64,000 nt of DNA from Dermanyssus gallinae (taxonomy: Eukaryota > Arthropoda > Arachnida > Mesostigmata > Dermanyssidae): NCBI GenBank assembly GCA_003439945.1, contig QVRM01002224.1, positions 124,001 through 188,000 on the forward strand, in the 5' to 3' direction. Every line of letters starts with the position of its first letter. Position 1 is the first letter of the stretch. A program made the position numbers and the translations under genes. Under the pieces are notes generated by a model. It saw nothing but the letters and a program-made list of their open reading frames with translations, was not told where the DNA came from and made no database searches. Shown piece after piece: positions 34,230-44,849 of the stretch.

Positions 34230-35047
34230 TCGGGCACTTACAATCAGATTGTTGCATATCTCCGTTCATGCCTTTACCGATTTTTTAGACGTCAAATCGT
34301 CAATTAGCTTAGCAGGGCCTTGACTGTTTTGCACCTAGTTGTGTTTAAACATAGAGCGCCGCCTGCCACCTGAGGTGAATTATCTCCATTACACAGACGA
34401 TCTATAGCTGCACCGAATCACACCCATCCCACAACACGCTACCACAGAGCTTTGTCGGTGTTGCAGGTTTGTGTGCAGGCATAAAAGCATACGCAATTTT
34501 CTTCTCTGCGTTGTTCTAAAACATGACAACCTATGCATGCTGACGCATTTTCTGCCTGTGCGCGTTACAACTGTGCGCAATCCCGGTGTCCATGTGCTAA
34601 ATCCTACCTTATTTTGAATGCGCATATTATTATTATACACGTTGCCACAACGTTGGCTTTTTAGTTAGCACAATTTGTACGTGGTTTGGTTTTTAAAGTT
34701 CTACACGTATATTTGAGGCCAAACAAAGCACTGGTGGTCAGCAAGCGGTTGTACGATCGTCTCAACCGTTTAGAAGCCCTACAAAAAAGTCTTAAAAAAC
34801 GTTTTAAAAGTGCCTTGGCTCGGGTTCAGTGGAACGGTTTGAGATCCGATTGAACGGTCTAACAAACGTTCCTCTTGATTGACTTCTTAAGTCGTAGCGT
34901 ACAGAGCACGTAAACAACATTTCGGCTTGGCGCAGGGCTTAAGTTATTTCACTCAAATGCCGCCGACACTAGTGCATGTACCTAGAAAGTATGCTAAAAG
35001 GTAGTGCTAAGTAAGTTCTTTTCTATTTCTCTTTGAATTCTTGATTT
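34230..35047. other. no gene recognised
   Basis: Unassigned sequence with short frames only. Confidence 0.4.
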
Positions 35048-35062
35048 CCAACAAAGGTATCC

Positions 35063-35384
35063 CTGCCTCTCTTCTTCGTATTGATGCCATTATAGTGTCT
35101 AATTGTAACGACGACGTTGCGTTGAGTAAACCAGAGATGTAGAATTCAGTACGACGGCAACCATGACGACGGCAAGGCTAGGTTCGGATGAACGAGAACA
35201 CACAGCGAGGATGAACCTCTGCATCGAAGCGCAATCGAGAAGTGGTCGATAGGTACGTGGTCGAGTAGAGAGGAATACGGCGGCTTTTGAGGTAGATTTG
35301 CGAGTTGTATACTAGTCCCACGATAGTTGCTCGCCTGACATATGTGCCTCACGCATTCTTAAAACCTCCCATAATAAAAAAAAA
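35063..35384 (+). mobile_element. R1-like 3' end, 5'-truncated, with imperfect target-site duplication
   Basis: The last 110 bases align with the main element 3' UTR: TTTGCGAGT-TATACTAGTCCCA, then GCATTCTTAAAACCTCCC and an A-rich tail. It is flanked by CCAACAAAGGTATCC at 35048-35062 and CCAACAAAAGATACC at 35385-35399, a 15-bp duplication with two differences, so the insertion is older than the one at 21151. No coding sequence is left. Confidence 0.7.
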
Positions 35385-35399
35385 CCAACAAAAGATACC

Positions 35400-35793
35400 T
35401 GGTACCTGTCCTGTCCAGTTCTCTCTCGCGCAGTGGTTCATAGATTTGGCAAGATATACCGCAGCGTGCTGTCACCCACAAACGAGTCTGACGCCGCGCA
35501 ATCAAATCAGCCAAAACTAGATTGGCTTCGTGTGGTTGTTTCGTGTGTATAGCCGGTTTGGTGGTGAGTCGGCCGTCTCGTCGAATGTACTCCCGGTCCC
35601 CGTCGCTGATTGGTCGGTTCGTAAAGCGCCTCGCCACATATCGACCGATGTGCGTATTTCGCGCGCGTATCGAGATGCTGCGTATTGAGGGAGAAAGGAG
35701 GTTTAGTGATGATGCTCCGGTGATACTCATCCGGATGCCATGGCGACTATGGCGCCGCAATATGGAGACGGTGGTGGCCAAGTCGGGACGTAG
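35400..35793. other. no gene recognised
   Basis: Moderately CpG-rich unassigned sequence. A 91-codon plus-strand frame (35522-35797) and a 192-codon minus-strand frame (35359-35937) overlap. The latter is prolonged by the minisatellite that follows. Confidence 0.35.
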
Positions 35794-35898
35794 TTGACAT
35801 GTTGTTGTTGTTGACATGTTGTGGTTGACATGCTGTTGTTGACATGTTGTTGTTGACATGTTGTGGTTGACATGCTGTTGTTGACATGTTGTTGTTGC
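35794..35898 (+). repeat. minisatellite of 14-15-bp units (GACATGTTGTTGTT)
   Basis: Seven or so units of (T)GACATG(C/T)TGT(T/G)GTTGT arranged in a higher-order order of about 42 bases repeated twice. It ends in (GCT)n. Confidence 0.85.
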
Positions 35899-35899
35899 T

Positions 35900-36405
35900 G
35901 CTGCTGCCGGCGGCGATCTTGATGTGACTGTGGACAATAGACAAAATTAAAAAACACTTTCGTTATGGAGGTTGTTTTAATTCGATACTATCTTCCGTCT
36001 CCTACGAGCTTGGAGCTAATCGCCGTGAGACATTTATTTTCAATGCGAATGATCGATAAGCACGCTGGTCGTTGTCGTTGGTAGACGTGCAGCGACAATG
36101 TGGTCGGTGTGTATGATGCCGTCTAGTCTTGGTGGCGCCGTATCGTGCAGACGGGCCGTGAACGGCGTGAGACATTATAATTGGGCTGTTGCTAGACCTA
36201 TGCTTTATAGCGGCGGGCGGAGCGTCTCTCGTCAGTCGATTAGGTCTCGTAAATCGTCGCTAACTACTTAGCAGCAAGCAATAGAGCAGGTGGCAATGAT
36301 AATAAATTGGCGGCGAACCGTCAGTATGGATGCGGAGAGATGCTCGACAATTATCGTGAAGTAATCCGTTTCGAACTCCCTGACTACCGACAACGCTGAA
36401 AATCA
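35900..36405. other. no gene recognised
   Basis: Unassigned sequence between the minisatellite and the triplet array. Confidence 0.4.
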
Positions 36406-36407
36406 AT

Positions 36408-36531
<124 letters not shown>

Positions 36532-36960
36532 TTATTGCTGATCGGGCCCATCGTTGTCATGGCAACGGGTACGAAGTAGTTTCTTCTCTCCAAGTTAGAG
36601 TTTGCGCTTTTTTGCCATTTCAGCATGTTCAGTAACCCATCCTGACCTAGTGGCACTGTGCATCAAGTATGACGGAGCAACTGTACATGATGCCGTGGCA
36701 TCCCATATCAGGCATTTGCCCTTGGATCATGGCGGGATGGTGACGCCGTCGGGTCTTTTATCGTCTTGGAAGCCCAGCCTGGACTCCAGGGTGCTTGGTA
36801 TGCTTGCACTACGAAGAGCCTTCTTGTTGTGTCTGGCTAGTCTAAGTTCAATAGACTAAGTCATTAAGAATTGCGTTGATTTCCGCGTGCCTGAGGGTCC
36901 TACCAGGGCTCTTAGTGCAGCTCAAAGGATGCAGTCTAATTCCGAGAGGAATCAGAGAAA
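36532..36960 (-). mobile_element. RLE-type retrotransposon copy 1: endonuclease-domain fragment, minus strand
   Basis: The minus strand encodes GWVTEHAE..-like sequence and then NYFVPVAMTTMGPISNK, matching RYIFVPIAMETLGPISKG at 44450-44508. Upstream blocks match the RLE region (RTLRHAEINAIL, corresponding to SSRHAELNGVI, and the SDGVT-like stretch). The coding sequence stops at PISNK, where it passes straight into (AAT)n, so the last 50 or so codons and the 3' UTR are absent. Stops and indels show it is dead. Confidence 0.75.
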
Positions 36961-36989
36961 TATGTTGCGCAGCATACGCGGAAGCTCTC

Positions 36990-38776
36990 TCACTTCAACT
37001 CGAGACTAGACGCTGCACCTGGCACAGATGAATGGCCTTGTTGACATTCATGTTGCATATTCTAGAGCTAAAGAGCAACGGACGCACATTATGCCACATA
37101 CTTAGGAAAAGCATAACAGATTCCAAATGGAAAACGCTAGATATTTTTTGTCATAGACACTACAGCCCCACAGAGTTGCACAAGGACCACCTCACCGACC
37201 GTCAGATTGCCGCAAGGGCTGAACGCAAGTTAGCTGAGGGAGACATACGCTCCGTCGCACGCACTTTATTTTCTACAATATCATTTGCACTGCTGGACGA
37301 CCACACGAATCAACAACTTAAAACCAAGCATCCCCCTTCTCCGGCTCACGTCAGAAATCCCATGATCAACTTTGAACAACCTCCTTCAGAACAATTCACC
37401 GTTCCGGCACAGCTCGTAGTTAATGTGGTTTGCTCATTCACACTGGCCTCTGACCCTGGACTAGATAGATTAGGTCCTTGATATCTGAAAGATATGCTGG
37501 AGAGCACGATACCCTTTTCCAAAAGACTGCTAGCGGAACTACGCTCCTTGACTAACTTGAACCTAAGTGGCAGGCTGCCAAGTTTTTGCCACCCATTATT
37601 TTATGGGATAGATCTGACAGCCCTAAAGAAAAACGGCGGTTTCATTAGACCGATAGCGTGCGGCCTCAGTTTACGTAGGCTGGTTGCCAAAGTAGCGATT
37701 GCCATCAATAGGACGGCAACCGTGAAAGCGGTGACACCTCACCAGGTTGGCGTTTCGGTAAGAGGCGGAGCTGAAGCTGCAGCATACGTATTTCGGGCTT
37801 TCACAAAGCCCCCCACGAGTCCTGGAAAAACTAAATTTCCGAAACACCTTTAACACCATCCAGCGCGATGTTATTCTTACACCGCTAAAACGAAAGTTCC
37901 GCAAATGTTTCACTTAGCGTGGCAGAGCTAGCTGCTGTCCTGGGGAAAGAGTAAGCCCTATTTCTTAGCCAACGAAGTACACCAGGCAGATCCGATTGGA
38001 CCCGCCTTAGTTAGTTTAGGTATCTCAGGATAAATGTTCCGCATGAAAAGTCCACTAAATTAGTGGTATCTGGACGATGGTATACTAGGGGGCCCGACGA
38101 ACGTAGTGACTTCCGACATACTCGAAGTGCTACAGTTTGCAGAGGATGGAGGCTCAATTCTTAATGCCTCTAAATGCGAGCTCAGAGCTGCAGGTAAAAT
38201 CTCCCACGAACAGGATGGGTCATGCAAACGCCCTTCGGTGTACAAAAACTCGGCTATTGGCGGTTCAGTCACAGGCTACATTATGCTACATTACGGAGAT
38301 ACAGCCTAGGGTGACATCTAAGCTAAACTGCATTCTACGCACATCCCCCACAAGTCAACGTAGCCCTTACAGACAGATCTGGGAAAAAGGCCACACTTAC
38401 TCTCAGCGACGGAGAGTTGGGACTAAGGTCCGGCAGAGCTTGCTTCGTTGTGCTACGCTGCCTCCTCATAGAGTTCTCGGGGCCTCGCTTGTATAACCGG
38501 ATGTCCGACCTGTGCTCTACGGAACGAGGAACAAAGCTGAGCTGGCAGCTAGACAATCGATAGGCCTTGGCCCCTACGCAGCATATGCTTGACGGCTACA
38601 GGTGTCAAACGACTGCCCGCATGATCTTAGATGACATCTAATCTCCGACAGAGAGAGCAGTATTCCATAGCCGCCCGTGACACCTTCAGCAGTAGCTCCC
38701 TAAAGGCACTTCCTTCACCGCAGGTGGGCACCATGCTGGAAAACACCTCCTTCGGCATGGTGGCCGCCCTGAGGCT
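36990..38776 (+). mobile_element. RLE-type retrotransposon copy 2, plus strand, decayed
   Basis: Frame 37032-37853 contains the family N-terminal block AARAERKLAEGDIRSVARTLF, then SDPGLDRLGP, a TGA at 37479-37481, and LFYGIDLTALKKNGGFIRPI plus ACGLSLRRLVAKVAI, all colinear with copy 4. Later pieces in other frames include MKSPLN-WYLDDG (motif C, near 38045-38080), FAEDGGSILNASKCE, and finally SLKALPSPQVGTMLENTSFG at about 38700. Motif A and the RLE domain are missing or unreadable. The coding match ends at 38776 where TTATTATCATTACTATT begins. Confidence 0.8.
37032..37853 (+). pseudogene. N-terminal half of RT protein, copy 2, with one in-frame TGA
   Basis: A single frame with one nonsense codon at 37479-37481. 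It sits where copy 4 has the arginine of LRPRHL, so CGA to TGA is the likely change. The conserved ALKK-GG-IRPI-CGL-LRRLVAKVAI block is a hallmark of a reverse transcriptase family spread through animals. After the TKPPTSPGKTKF segment the frame is lost and motif A cannot be read. Confidence 0.75.
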
Positions 38777-39395
38777 TATTATCATTACTATTTAGTAAAA
38801 TGTTCTGTATTTCTCTACAATTGTGGGACCCCAAAGTGTACCCGCCTACGCTCACCCTGGACCCCAGTCCTCAATCCATAGAGCCGATGATAGCGGCGGC
38901 GTTTCCCCAACACACTAAAAGCGAGAATTGACGACACAGAAACTCGCTCTCGCGCTGGTCACTCGTGTTAGCACTTATTTCTAATGATCTAGATCCTTGA
39001 GAAAAATGTGTGTGCTCTTGCTGATCGGGCCTGTCGCCTCCATACGAAGTGGTATCTTCTCTCCACATCAGAGTATTTGCGCATTCTTGCGATTTCAGTA
39101 TGTTTGGACCCTGACCAGTACCCTGACCTAGTAGTACTGTGCATTAAGTATGACGGAGTGATGATACCGTGGTTCAATCCCATACCAGGCATTTGTCCTT
39201 GGGTCATGACGGGATGGTGACGCCGTCGGATTTTTGGTCGTCTTCGAAACCCAGCCTGGGCTCCAAGCTGCTTGGTATGCCGACTTAACAAAGAGCTTTC
39301 TTTAGAATCGTGTTGATCTCCGCGTGTCTAGGAGTCTTACCAGGGCTATTATGAGCTCAAAGGGTGCAGTCCGTCTACGCATATGGTGCATAGGG
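38777..39395 (-). mobile_element. RLE-type retrotransposon copy 3: 3' third, minus strand
   Basis: On the minus strand, from 39395 down, it matches the family cysteine and RLE region (H-PLSS, then the reading-frame remnants of RASRHAEINTIL, STLEPR and the RPDGVT block). It then matches the true C-terminus: EFLCRQFSLLV, WGNAAAIIGSMD and TGA ending at 38871, equivalent to GQFLRQALSLAV-RGNAASILGAME. A 3' UTR of about 70 bases follows and ends in AATAGTAATGATAATAATAA at 38777-38796, which abuts copy 2 tail-to-tail. Confidence 0.75.
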
Positions 39396-39537
39396 TGTTG
39401 CTACCAGAGGCCAGAATCTATTAATTGTCTAGCTGCCAGCTCAGCTTCGTCCCTCGTCCCGCGGCGCACAGGGCAAATATCTGGTACGAACAACGTCAGG
39501 TGTAACACTTTCGACGTTTTGTCAAGCCCACATTATA

Positions 39538-39710
39538 TGTCGAGCCCGGTGGTGTGGTGCATTCGCCTGCGCCTCGCGACCAGAGGAGATACATAGGTGC
39601 ACGAATTCGAGTCCGACCGTTGCACATTTGTATTTGTCCGTCTATGAAGCAGTCCCGTGGACGCTATATCTCGGCTGGGGGTCAGCCCGAAGAGTATTTT
39701 TTAAGCCTAT
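39538..39710 (+). mobile_element. tRNA-derived SINE, family A
   Basis: GTCGAGCCCGGTGGTGTGGT, A box, and B box region AATTCGAGTCCGACCG, then TTGCACATTTG, GTCTATGAAGCAGTCCCGTG and GGGTCAGCCCGAAGAG. Full-length relative to the 55320 copy. The B box has one change from GGTTCGAGCCC. Confidence 0.8.
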
Positions 39711-39714
39711 GTTA

Positions 39715-40670
39715 TATATACAGGCGTTACTCCTTCTTGCTACCAATGTTCTTACATCTGAAATGTTTTCTGGTTCATGTGCCTTGTTTGTTTCCTCTTA
39801 ATTTTAGTGGCGCCTCACTGCAATAATAAATTTATGGGCGCACGTGGTCACACGTGCTTTATATTTTGCCTCTTACAGACAGTTTATATTTTGCCTCTTA
39901 CGAGACAGTAAGCGGGAAAAGATTCGACCGGTTAGCGCAATCATTTTTATCACTGGATATGCGTTTTTGATTAGACTATCTTCGAAAGTACGTAGCGCAA
40001 TCCATTTAACGAACTTTAACAAAGCTCGCTCCAATTCACATCCACTCTTAAGCCAACTAAAATTTGCGTATGTTGGGAATGCTGGTCTGTCTTTGTAGCG
40101 CAATTGCTCAGCAACCGCGTGGTCGAAAGCAATATCTTAATATATCTGAAGCAATATTTAGCTGGAGAAAAAACGGTATTTTTCCGCCGCAAACTAAGCA
40201 TCCCATTCCCCTTAGCAGCATTATTTGTCGAGTTGGCCTGTATCAGTTTCAACTAAAGACTGCAAGAAATTGCGTTGCCCTAGGCTGGTCGCTACTTTAA
40301 TTGTAGTAATTAGAATGACTATGGTTATGTCGACGGCGCATAAAGACAAATCCGGCAAGTCACCGAAAAAAACGATAATGGCAGACGGACGCGTGTTTTC
40401 CCATGCTGAGCGCAGCGCTCCGAACGTCGACTTGCATATTGCAGTATTGTTTTGCATATTCTAATCACGAGACCAACTCGGGAGAAATAGTTGCACTCGC
40501 CTTAGCGGAGATCCTGCTTAGCACGCGCCGGAAAGACTTATCGCAGCATTGCGGCAATTCCGATTCGATAACGTTTGTTGTAGGCCCAGACCACCCTAAG
40601 GTTGCGGCGAGCAGGTTCTCTCTAACGAGAAAACCACTGTGTATGTCCTGCAATTTAATATCTCACTGCA
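39715..40670. other. no gene recognised
   Basis: Unassigned. A 20-bp direct repeat (TTTATATTTTGCCTCTTAC) lies at 39861-39901. Overlapping frames on both strands at 39844-40678 lack motifs. Confidence 0.35.
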
Positions 40671-40672
40671 AG

Positions 40673-40698
40673 GAATAATAATAATAATAATAATAATA
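40673..40698 (+). repeat. (TAA)n microsatellite upstream of RLE copy 4
   Basis: About nine ATA/TAA units ending about 85 bases before the copy 4 leader. Confidence 0.9.
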
Positions 40699-41321
40699 TT
40701 TTTTTGGAAACAGGGTTTTATTATTATCATTATGTACATGTATCACAATTACTAATATATTAATTATATAACATCACTGTTATTGCTCGAGTGTCGCTGA
40801 CCACTCAACATCATCTTGGCGTTGCCCCTCTGGAGCTCCAATGACACCCTCTGTCGGAGGAACGCAGTTTATCTTGGGTCCGCTGTAGCCTTAAAGAGCT
40901 TCTTCCCAAGCTCTTTCGTCAATTTGAGTGCATCCTTGCCCCAAACGCCAGATGACTCGAGACCAAATAATAATAATAATCTTAATCTTGGGTCAAGCTT
41001 GTAACGTTGCCAACTCTAATGTTGCGCATCCCGGAGCGAAAAGCCAAAGATACCACACTCTGTCAAATAATTAGAAAAAATCTCGTGGATACGAACAACC
41101 ACGCAGCACCCCCAAAAACTTAGAAAAACAGTATATTGTGAAAGAGCCGCGCTACAGCAGAGCGCAAATTAGCAGAAGGTGTTGTAAGATCTGCCGCACG
41201 TAGCCTTCTTTCAACCGACTCCTTCGCGCCACTCAACAGCCACACGGAGCAAGAACTGAGAAACAAGCATCCTCGTCCTACGGATTCTGTCAGAGAGCAC
41301 TTAAACAATTTTCAAGCACCA

Positions 41322-41867
41322 GTGCTAGTGGAAGCATGTCCCGTACCAGAAAAACTCATTACTGATGCCGTCCGGTCTTTTTCTCTAGCATCAGGCCCAG
41401 GATTAAACGGTTTACGTCCTCGGCACCTGCTCGATAGCACAGTACCATCATCTGGGAGGCTGGTGAAAGAACTCCGTATACTTGCTGGTTCAGCCTTGGG
41501 TGGTTATTTGCCACATTTCTGCGTTCCGATCTTCTACGGGGCCAATCTGACAGCGCTAAAGAAAAAAGGCGGCTCGATTAGACCTATATCATGCGGCCTT
41601 AGAATCAGGAGGCTTGTCGCTGAAGTAGCCATTGCCATTACCAGAACAACAATTGTGACAGCAATTTCACCAAGTCAGATAAGCGTTGCAGTGAAAGACG
41701 GTGCAGAAGCGGCAGTTCACGCAGTACGAGCATTTGTTGACGTAGAAGGTCCAGTACGGGTCCTGATTAAACTGGGTTTTCGTAACGCCTTCAATACTAT
41801 ACGACGTGGTGTAGTGCTTGATGAGGTAAGACTCAAAGTGCCGCACCTTCTGCCGCTAGCTTGGTAA
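41322..41867 (+). pseudogene. RT N-terminal half, copy 4
   Basis: 181 open codons with SGPGLNGLRPRHL, YGANLTALKKKGGSIRPISC and GLRIRRLVAEVAIAITR, then motif A region VRVLIKLGFRNAFNTIRR. The motif A catalytic aspartate is replaced by glycine (KLGF, against KLDF in the relic at 13.9 kb), so even without frameshifts this domain would be inactive. It ends at a shift near 41860. Confidence 0.8.
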
Positions 41868-42184
41868 AGCTAGGGATGTCCTGGGATGAAAAAGCACAAC
41901 TATTATCAGCTAGTGGAGTGCAGCAAGGCGATCCGCTTGGACCTGCTTTATTTAGCCTCTGGGTATATAGTTTAGTAGCACGCATGAAGAGCCCTCTTAA
42001 CGTTTGGTACCTAGATGACGCAGCGATTGGAGGTCCACTTGATCTGGTTGTGTGTGATATTATTAACGTGCTGAATTTTGCAGAAGAGGGAGGCCTCAGC
42101 CTCGATGCCTCTAAGTGTGAAGTCATCACATTGGGAGGTAATGCCCAAGAACAGGATGACATTTTTTCGAATGTCTTGCGTTGA
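41861..42184 (+). pseudogene. RT C-terminal half, copy 4
   Basis: 107 codons in a new frame: GVQQGDPLGPALFSLWVYSL (motif B) and WYLDDAAIGG (motif C, aspartates kept), then FAEEGGLSLDASKCEVITLG. This continues the RT core directly after the frameshift. Later blocks in further frames are 42433-42681 (AEGGLGSRSAAELASMCYAA) and 42703-43146. Confidence 0.8.
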
Positions 42185-42702
42185 CTTGGACGAACTGGAG
42201 CTTCTGGGAGACCCGATAAGCTTACGATCGATTTCAAAGACCCTTAAAGACAAGTGCACTAGACTGAAGCAAATTTGCCCTCGCTTAACGGCGATGCATT
42301 CGCAAGCAGCTCTATGCATCTGGAGATACAGCTTGGACTCGCCAAAACATAACTATACCCTGCGCACTTCACCAGCTATTAAATGTCACGAAGATTTTCA
42401 AGCTTACGACGATACCGCATAAAGCATTTTAGGTGAGGCATTTATTACACGTCGACCTGCATGATAACACTTGGAAAAGAGCAACCCTTCCAATCGCAGA
42501 AGGAGGACTTGGTAGTAGATCAGCAGCGGAGCTGGCTTCCATGTGCTATGCTGCGGGTCTATTGGAATTTAGTGAACTCGCAAATACGTTGGTCAAACCA
42601 GACACCCGCCAAGGAATCACAAGAGCCAAAAACGCTGCAGAGCTAATTGCTAGACAAACAATTGAACCAGGCGCCTGGTAAGAACAACCAACACAGCATA
42701 CA

Positions 42703-43146
42703 TTGGACTTCTACAGATGCAGCGCTGCAGCTAGAAAGCTGTTAGACAGCCTCCAATCTCTAGTGGAAAAAGCTGTCTTTCCGGCAGGACGGGACACATT
42801 TAGTGGAGGCTTTCTAAAGTGTCTCCCTTCCCCGCAGCTGGGTACCATGCTGGACAACACCTCATCCCGCATGGTAACAGCTCTTCGAATAGGTGCCCGG
42901 GTTTGCAACCCCTATAGTTGCCACGCATGTGGTACCACAGTAACTGAGAATGGGCTTCGCCCTCTTAGCTGCATCAAAAGCCATGGTAGAGCTTCTAGAC
43001 ACGCTGAAATTAATACAATTTTAAGAAGAGCCTTACGCAGGGCTGGTATACCAAGCACGCTCGAGCCCAGATTAGGATATTATGACGACAAAAGACCTGA
43101 CGGTGTAACAATCCCGCTATGGGCTAACGGCAGATGCTTAGTATAG
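42703..43146 (+). pseudogene. cysteine motif and start of RLE domain, copy 4
   Basis: 147 codons with SPQLGTMLDNTSSRMVTALR, then C-x2-C (CHACGTTV), GLRPLSC, RASRHAEINTILRRALRRAG, STLEPR and RPDGVTIPLW. This matches residues 100-200 of the intact C-terminal frame at 43743-44645. It stops at TAG where that frame reads AWDATV. The last codons, METMGPLSKGTKRF onward, are at 43278-43499 in another frame. Confidence 0.8.
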
Positions 43147-43497
43147 GATGCTACAGTGTCTTGTACAGTGGCTCTCTCCTATATACGCCACAGTCTACTA
43201 GAAGCGGGATGGGTTGTCGAGCGCGCAGATAATGGGAGAAACGCAAGTACCAAGAACTGGAAACGGGTTACATCGTAGTGCCAATATCTATGGAAACAAT
43301 GGGTCCGCTAAGCAAGGGAACCAAGAGATTCATCAGTGAGCTGGGCCAACGGATTACAGATCTTACAGGGAATCGGTGCGAAGGCGAGTTTCTACGGCAA
43401 TTGCTGTCGCTTGCTGTATTGTCGGTTCCATGGAATAATATTAAGGAGCTAGGAGAAGACAAGGAGTGCACGTTCACACCTAACAATTGTAACATTT

Positions 43498-43520
43498 AAA
43501 TAATAATAATAATAATAATA
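43498..43520 (+). repeat. (AAT)7 joining RLE copies 4 and 5
   Basis: The only sequence between the end of copy 4 and the start of copy 5. Confidence 0.95.
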
Positions 43521-44724
43521 GCCTAGGGTCTTCAAGATTTAACTATATACTGCGTGCATGTGCTTTGACGTGCCCCGAAGAATTAACGGCGTATGATGAC
43601 GTCAGCAGAGACATACTTAGTGAAGTCCTAAACGGAAATTTAGAAGAGAACACCTGGCAGAGAGCAAGTCTTCCGATACGTGAAGGTGGTCTGGGAATAA
43701 GGAGTGCCACTGACCTAGCTCCGGTCTGCTACGCTGCTTCACGTGCAATTTGGTCCGGTGGCAGCTTCGTTAGTGGAAGAGGCAGTTCGACCACAAATAA
43801 GATATGAAACCAGTAAAGCACGGGACACTATTAGAACCATGCTAGACCCGGGCCCTTTAGAAGAATATCCTAGCCAATATAACCTAGATAAGCTCAAAGG
43901 CAAAAAAAAGAGCAGAGAAATCTTAGACGAGCTTGTTTCCCGGAGAGACCGCGCCGTATTCTTAGCGGCACAAGATAACTTCAGTGGGGGTTGGCTTAAG
44001 GCCGTACCCTCGCCTCAGCTCGGCACCATGCTGGATCCCAACTCTTTCCGCATGATGTCAGCACTTAGAATCGGCGCTAGCGTCTGCGAGCCGTTTCAGT
44101 GCAAACTGTGCGGGGAGATGGTGGATTCCAGTGGCCTACGCCCACTGAGTTGCCCGAAGAGCGCCGGTAGATCGTCCAGACATGCTGAACTAAACGGTGT
44201 GATCATAAGATCCCTTAGGAAAGCCGGTATACCATCTACACTTGAACCGAGAGGTTTAGTGTCCGCTGGCGAAGAAAGACCTGATGGGGTGACCATTGCA
44301 TTATGGTCTCATGGAAAGTCCCTAGCTTGGGATGCAACGGTTTCGTGCACAACCGCGGCTTCCTATTTACACCACAGCTCTGTTAAGCCGGGGTGGGTAG
44401 CAAAGCACGCGGACGCCAGAAAACGGTTTAAATATGCTGGACTGGAAACAAGATATATTTTTGTGCCTATTGCCATGGAGACGCTAGGACCAATCAGCAA
44501 GGGAACCGAAGCATTTCTCAAAGATTTGAGTAAGCGAATTAAGGAGGTCACGAACGACCGAAGAGAGGGTCAATTCTTGAGGCAAGCGTTGTCCTTGGCC
44601 GTTTGCAGAGGAAACGCGGCATCTATTTTAGGCGCCATGGAGTGAACTAATTATTTAAAAAACTTTGCAATAATACGTTCAGACCTCTCAACTGTAACAT
44701 CGTTTAACATGTAATAAAGGTATG

Positions 44725-44725
<1 letters not shown>
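43521..44725 (+). mobile_element. RLE-type retrotransposon copy 5, 5'-truncated, youngest-looking
   Basis: Begins inside the region after the RT (equivalent to 42330 in copy 4), directly after (AAT)7, and runs to a complete 3' end: stop codon at 44643-44645, an 80-base 3' UTR with AATAAA at 44713, then a (TAA)n array of about 118 bases. One frameshift near 43750 separates a short first part (43565-43807) from the long open C-terminus. A 5' truncation on one side and (TAA)n on both sides is what insertion into (TAA)n would leave. Confidence 0.85.
43743..44645 (+). CDS. RLE-domain C-terminus of copy 5, 300 open codons
   Basis: Uninterrupted from 43743 to TGA 44643-44645. Visible blocks: SPQLGTMLDPNSFRMMSALR, CKLCGEMVDSSGLRPLSCPK (C-x2-C then LSC), SAGRSSRHAELNGVIIRSLR, STLEPRG, RPDGVTIALWSHGKSLAWDA (the PD...D of the restriction-like nuclease fold), SYLHHSSVKPGW, YIFVPIAMETLGPISKGTEA and RGNAASILGAME at the end. 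In R2-type proteins this domain cleaves the target site. With the RT part absent and no promoter, expression would need an outside transcript, so I treat it as a fragment that keeps an open frame, not as a working gene. Codons upstream lie in another frame at 43565-43807. Confidence 0.75.
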   Translation: MQFGPVAASLVEEAVRPQIRYETSKARDTIRTMLDPGPLEEYPSQYNLDKLKGKKKSREILDELVSRRDRAVFLAAQDNFSGGWLKAVPSPQLGTMLDPNSFRMMSALRIGASVCEPFQCKLCGEMVDSSGLRPLSCPKSAGRSSRHAELNGVIIRSLRKAGIPSTLEPRGLVSAGEERPDGVTIALWSHGKSLAWDATVSCTTAASYLHHSSVKPGWVAKHADARKRFKYAGLETRYIFVPIAMETLGPISKGTEAFLKDLSKRIKEVTNDRREGQFLRQALSLAVCRGNAASILGAME

Positions 44726-44843
<118 letters not shown>

Positions 44844-44849
44844 TAGGCA

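Larger units (their letters stand above)
40780..43498 (+). mobile_element. RLE-type retrotransposon copy 4, most complete but frameshifted
   Basis: Starts with the leader shared with 35-317, then SSFVNLSASLPQTPDDSRPN, an internal (AAT)5 at 40965-40980, the RKLAEG-VRSAARSLLS block, the RT core, the cysteine and RLE region, and the C-terminus, and ends directly in (AAT)7. Length about 2.7 kb. At least four frameshifts divide it. The C-terminal domain with C-x2-C...LRPLSC...SRHAEIN and RPDGVTI...D-T follows the RT, which is the architecture of restriction-like-endonuclease non-LTR elements (R2, R4/Dong, NeSL, CRE groups). Exact clade not resolved. Confidence 0.85.
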
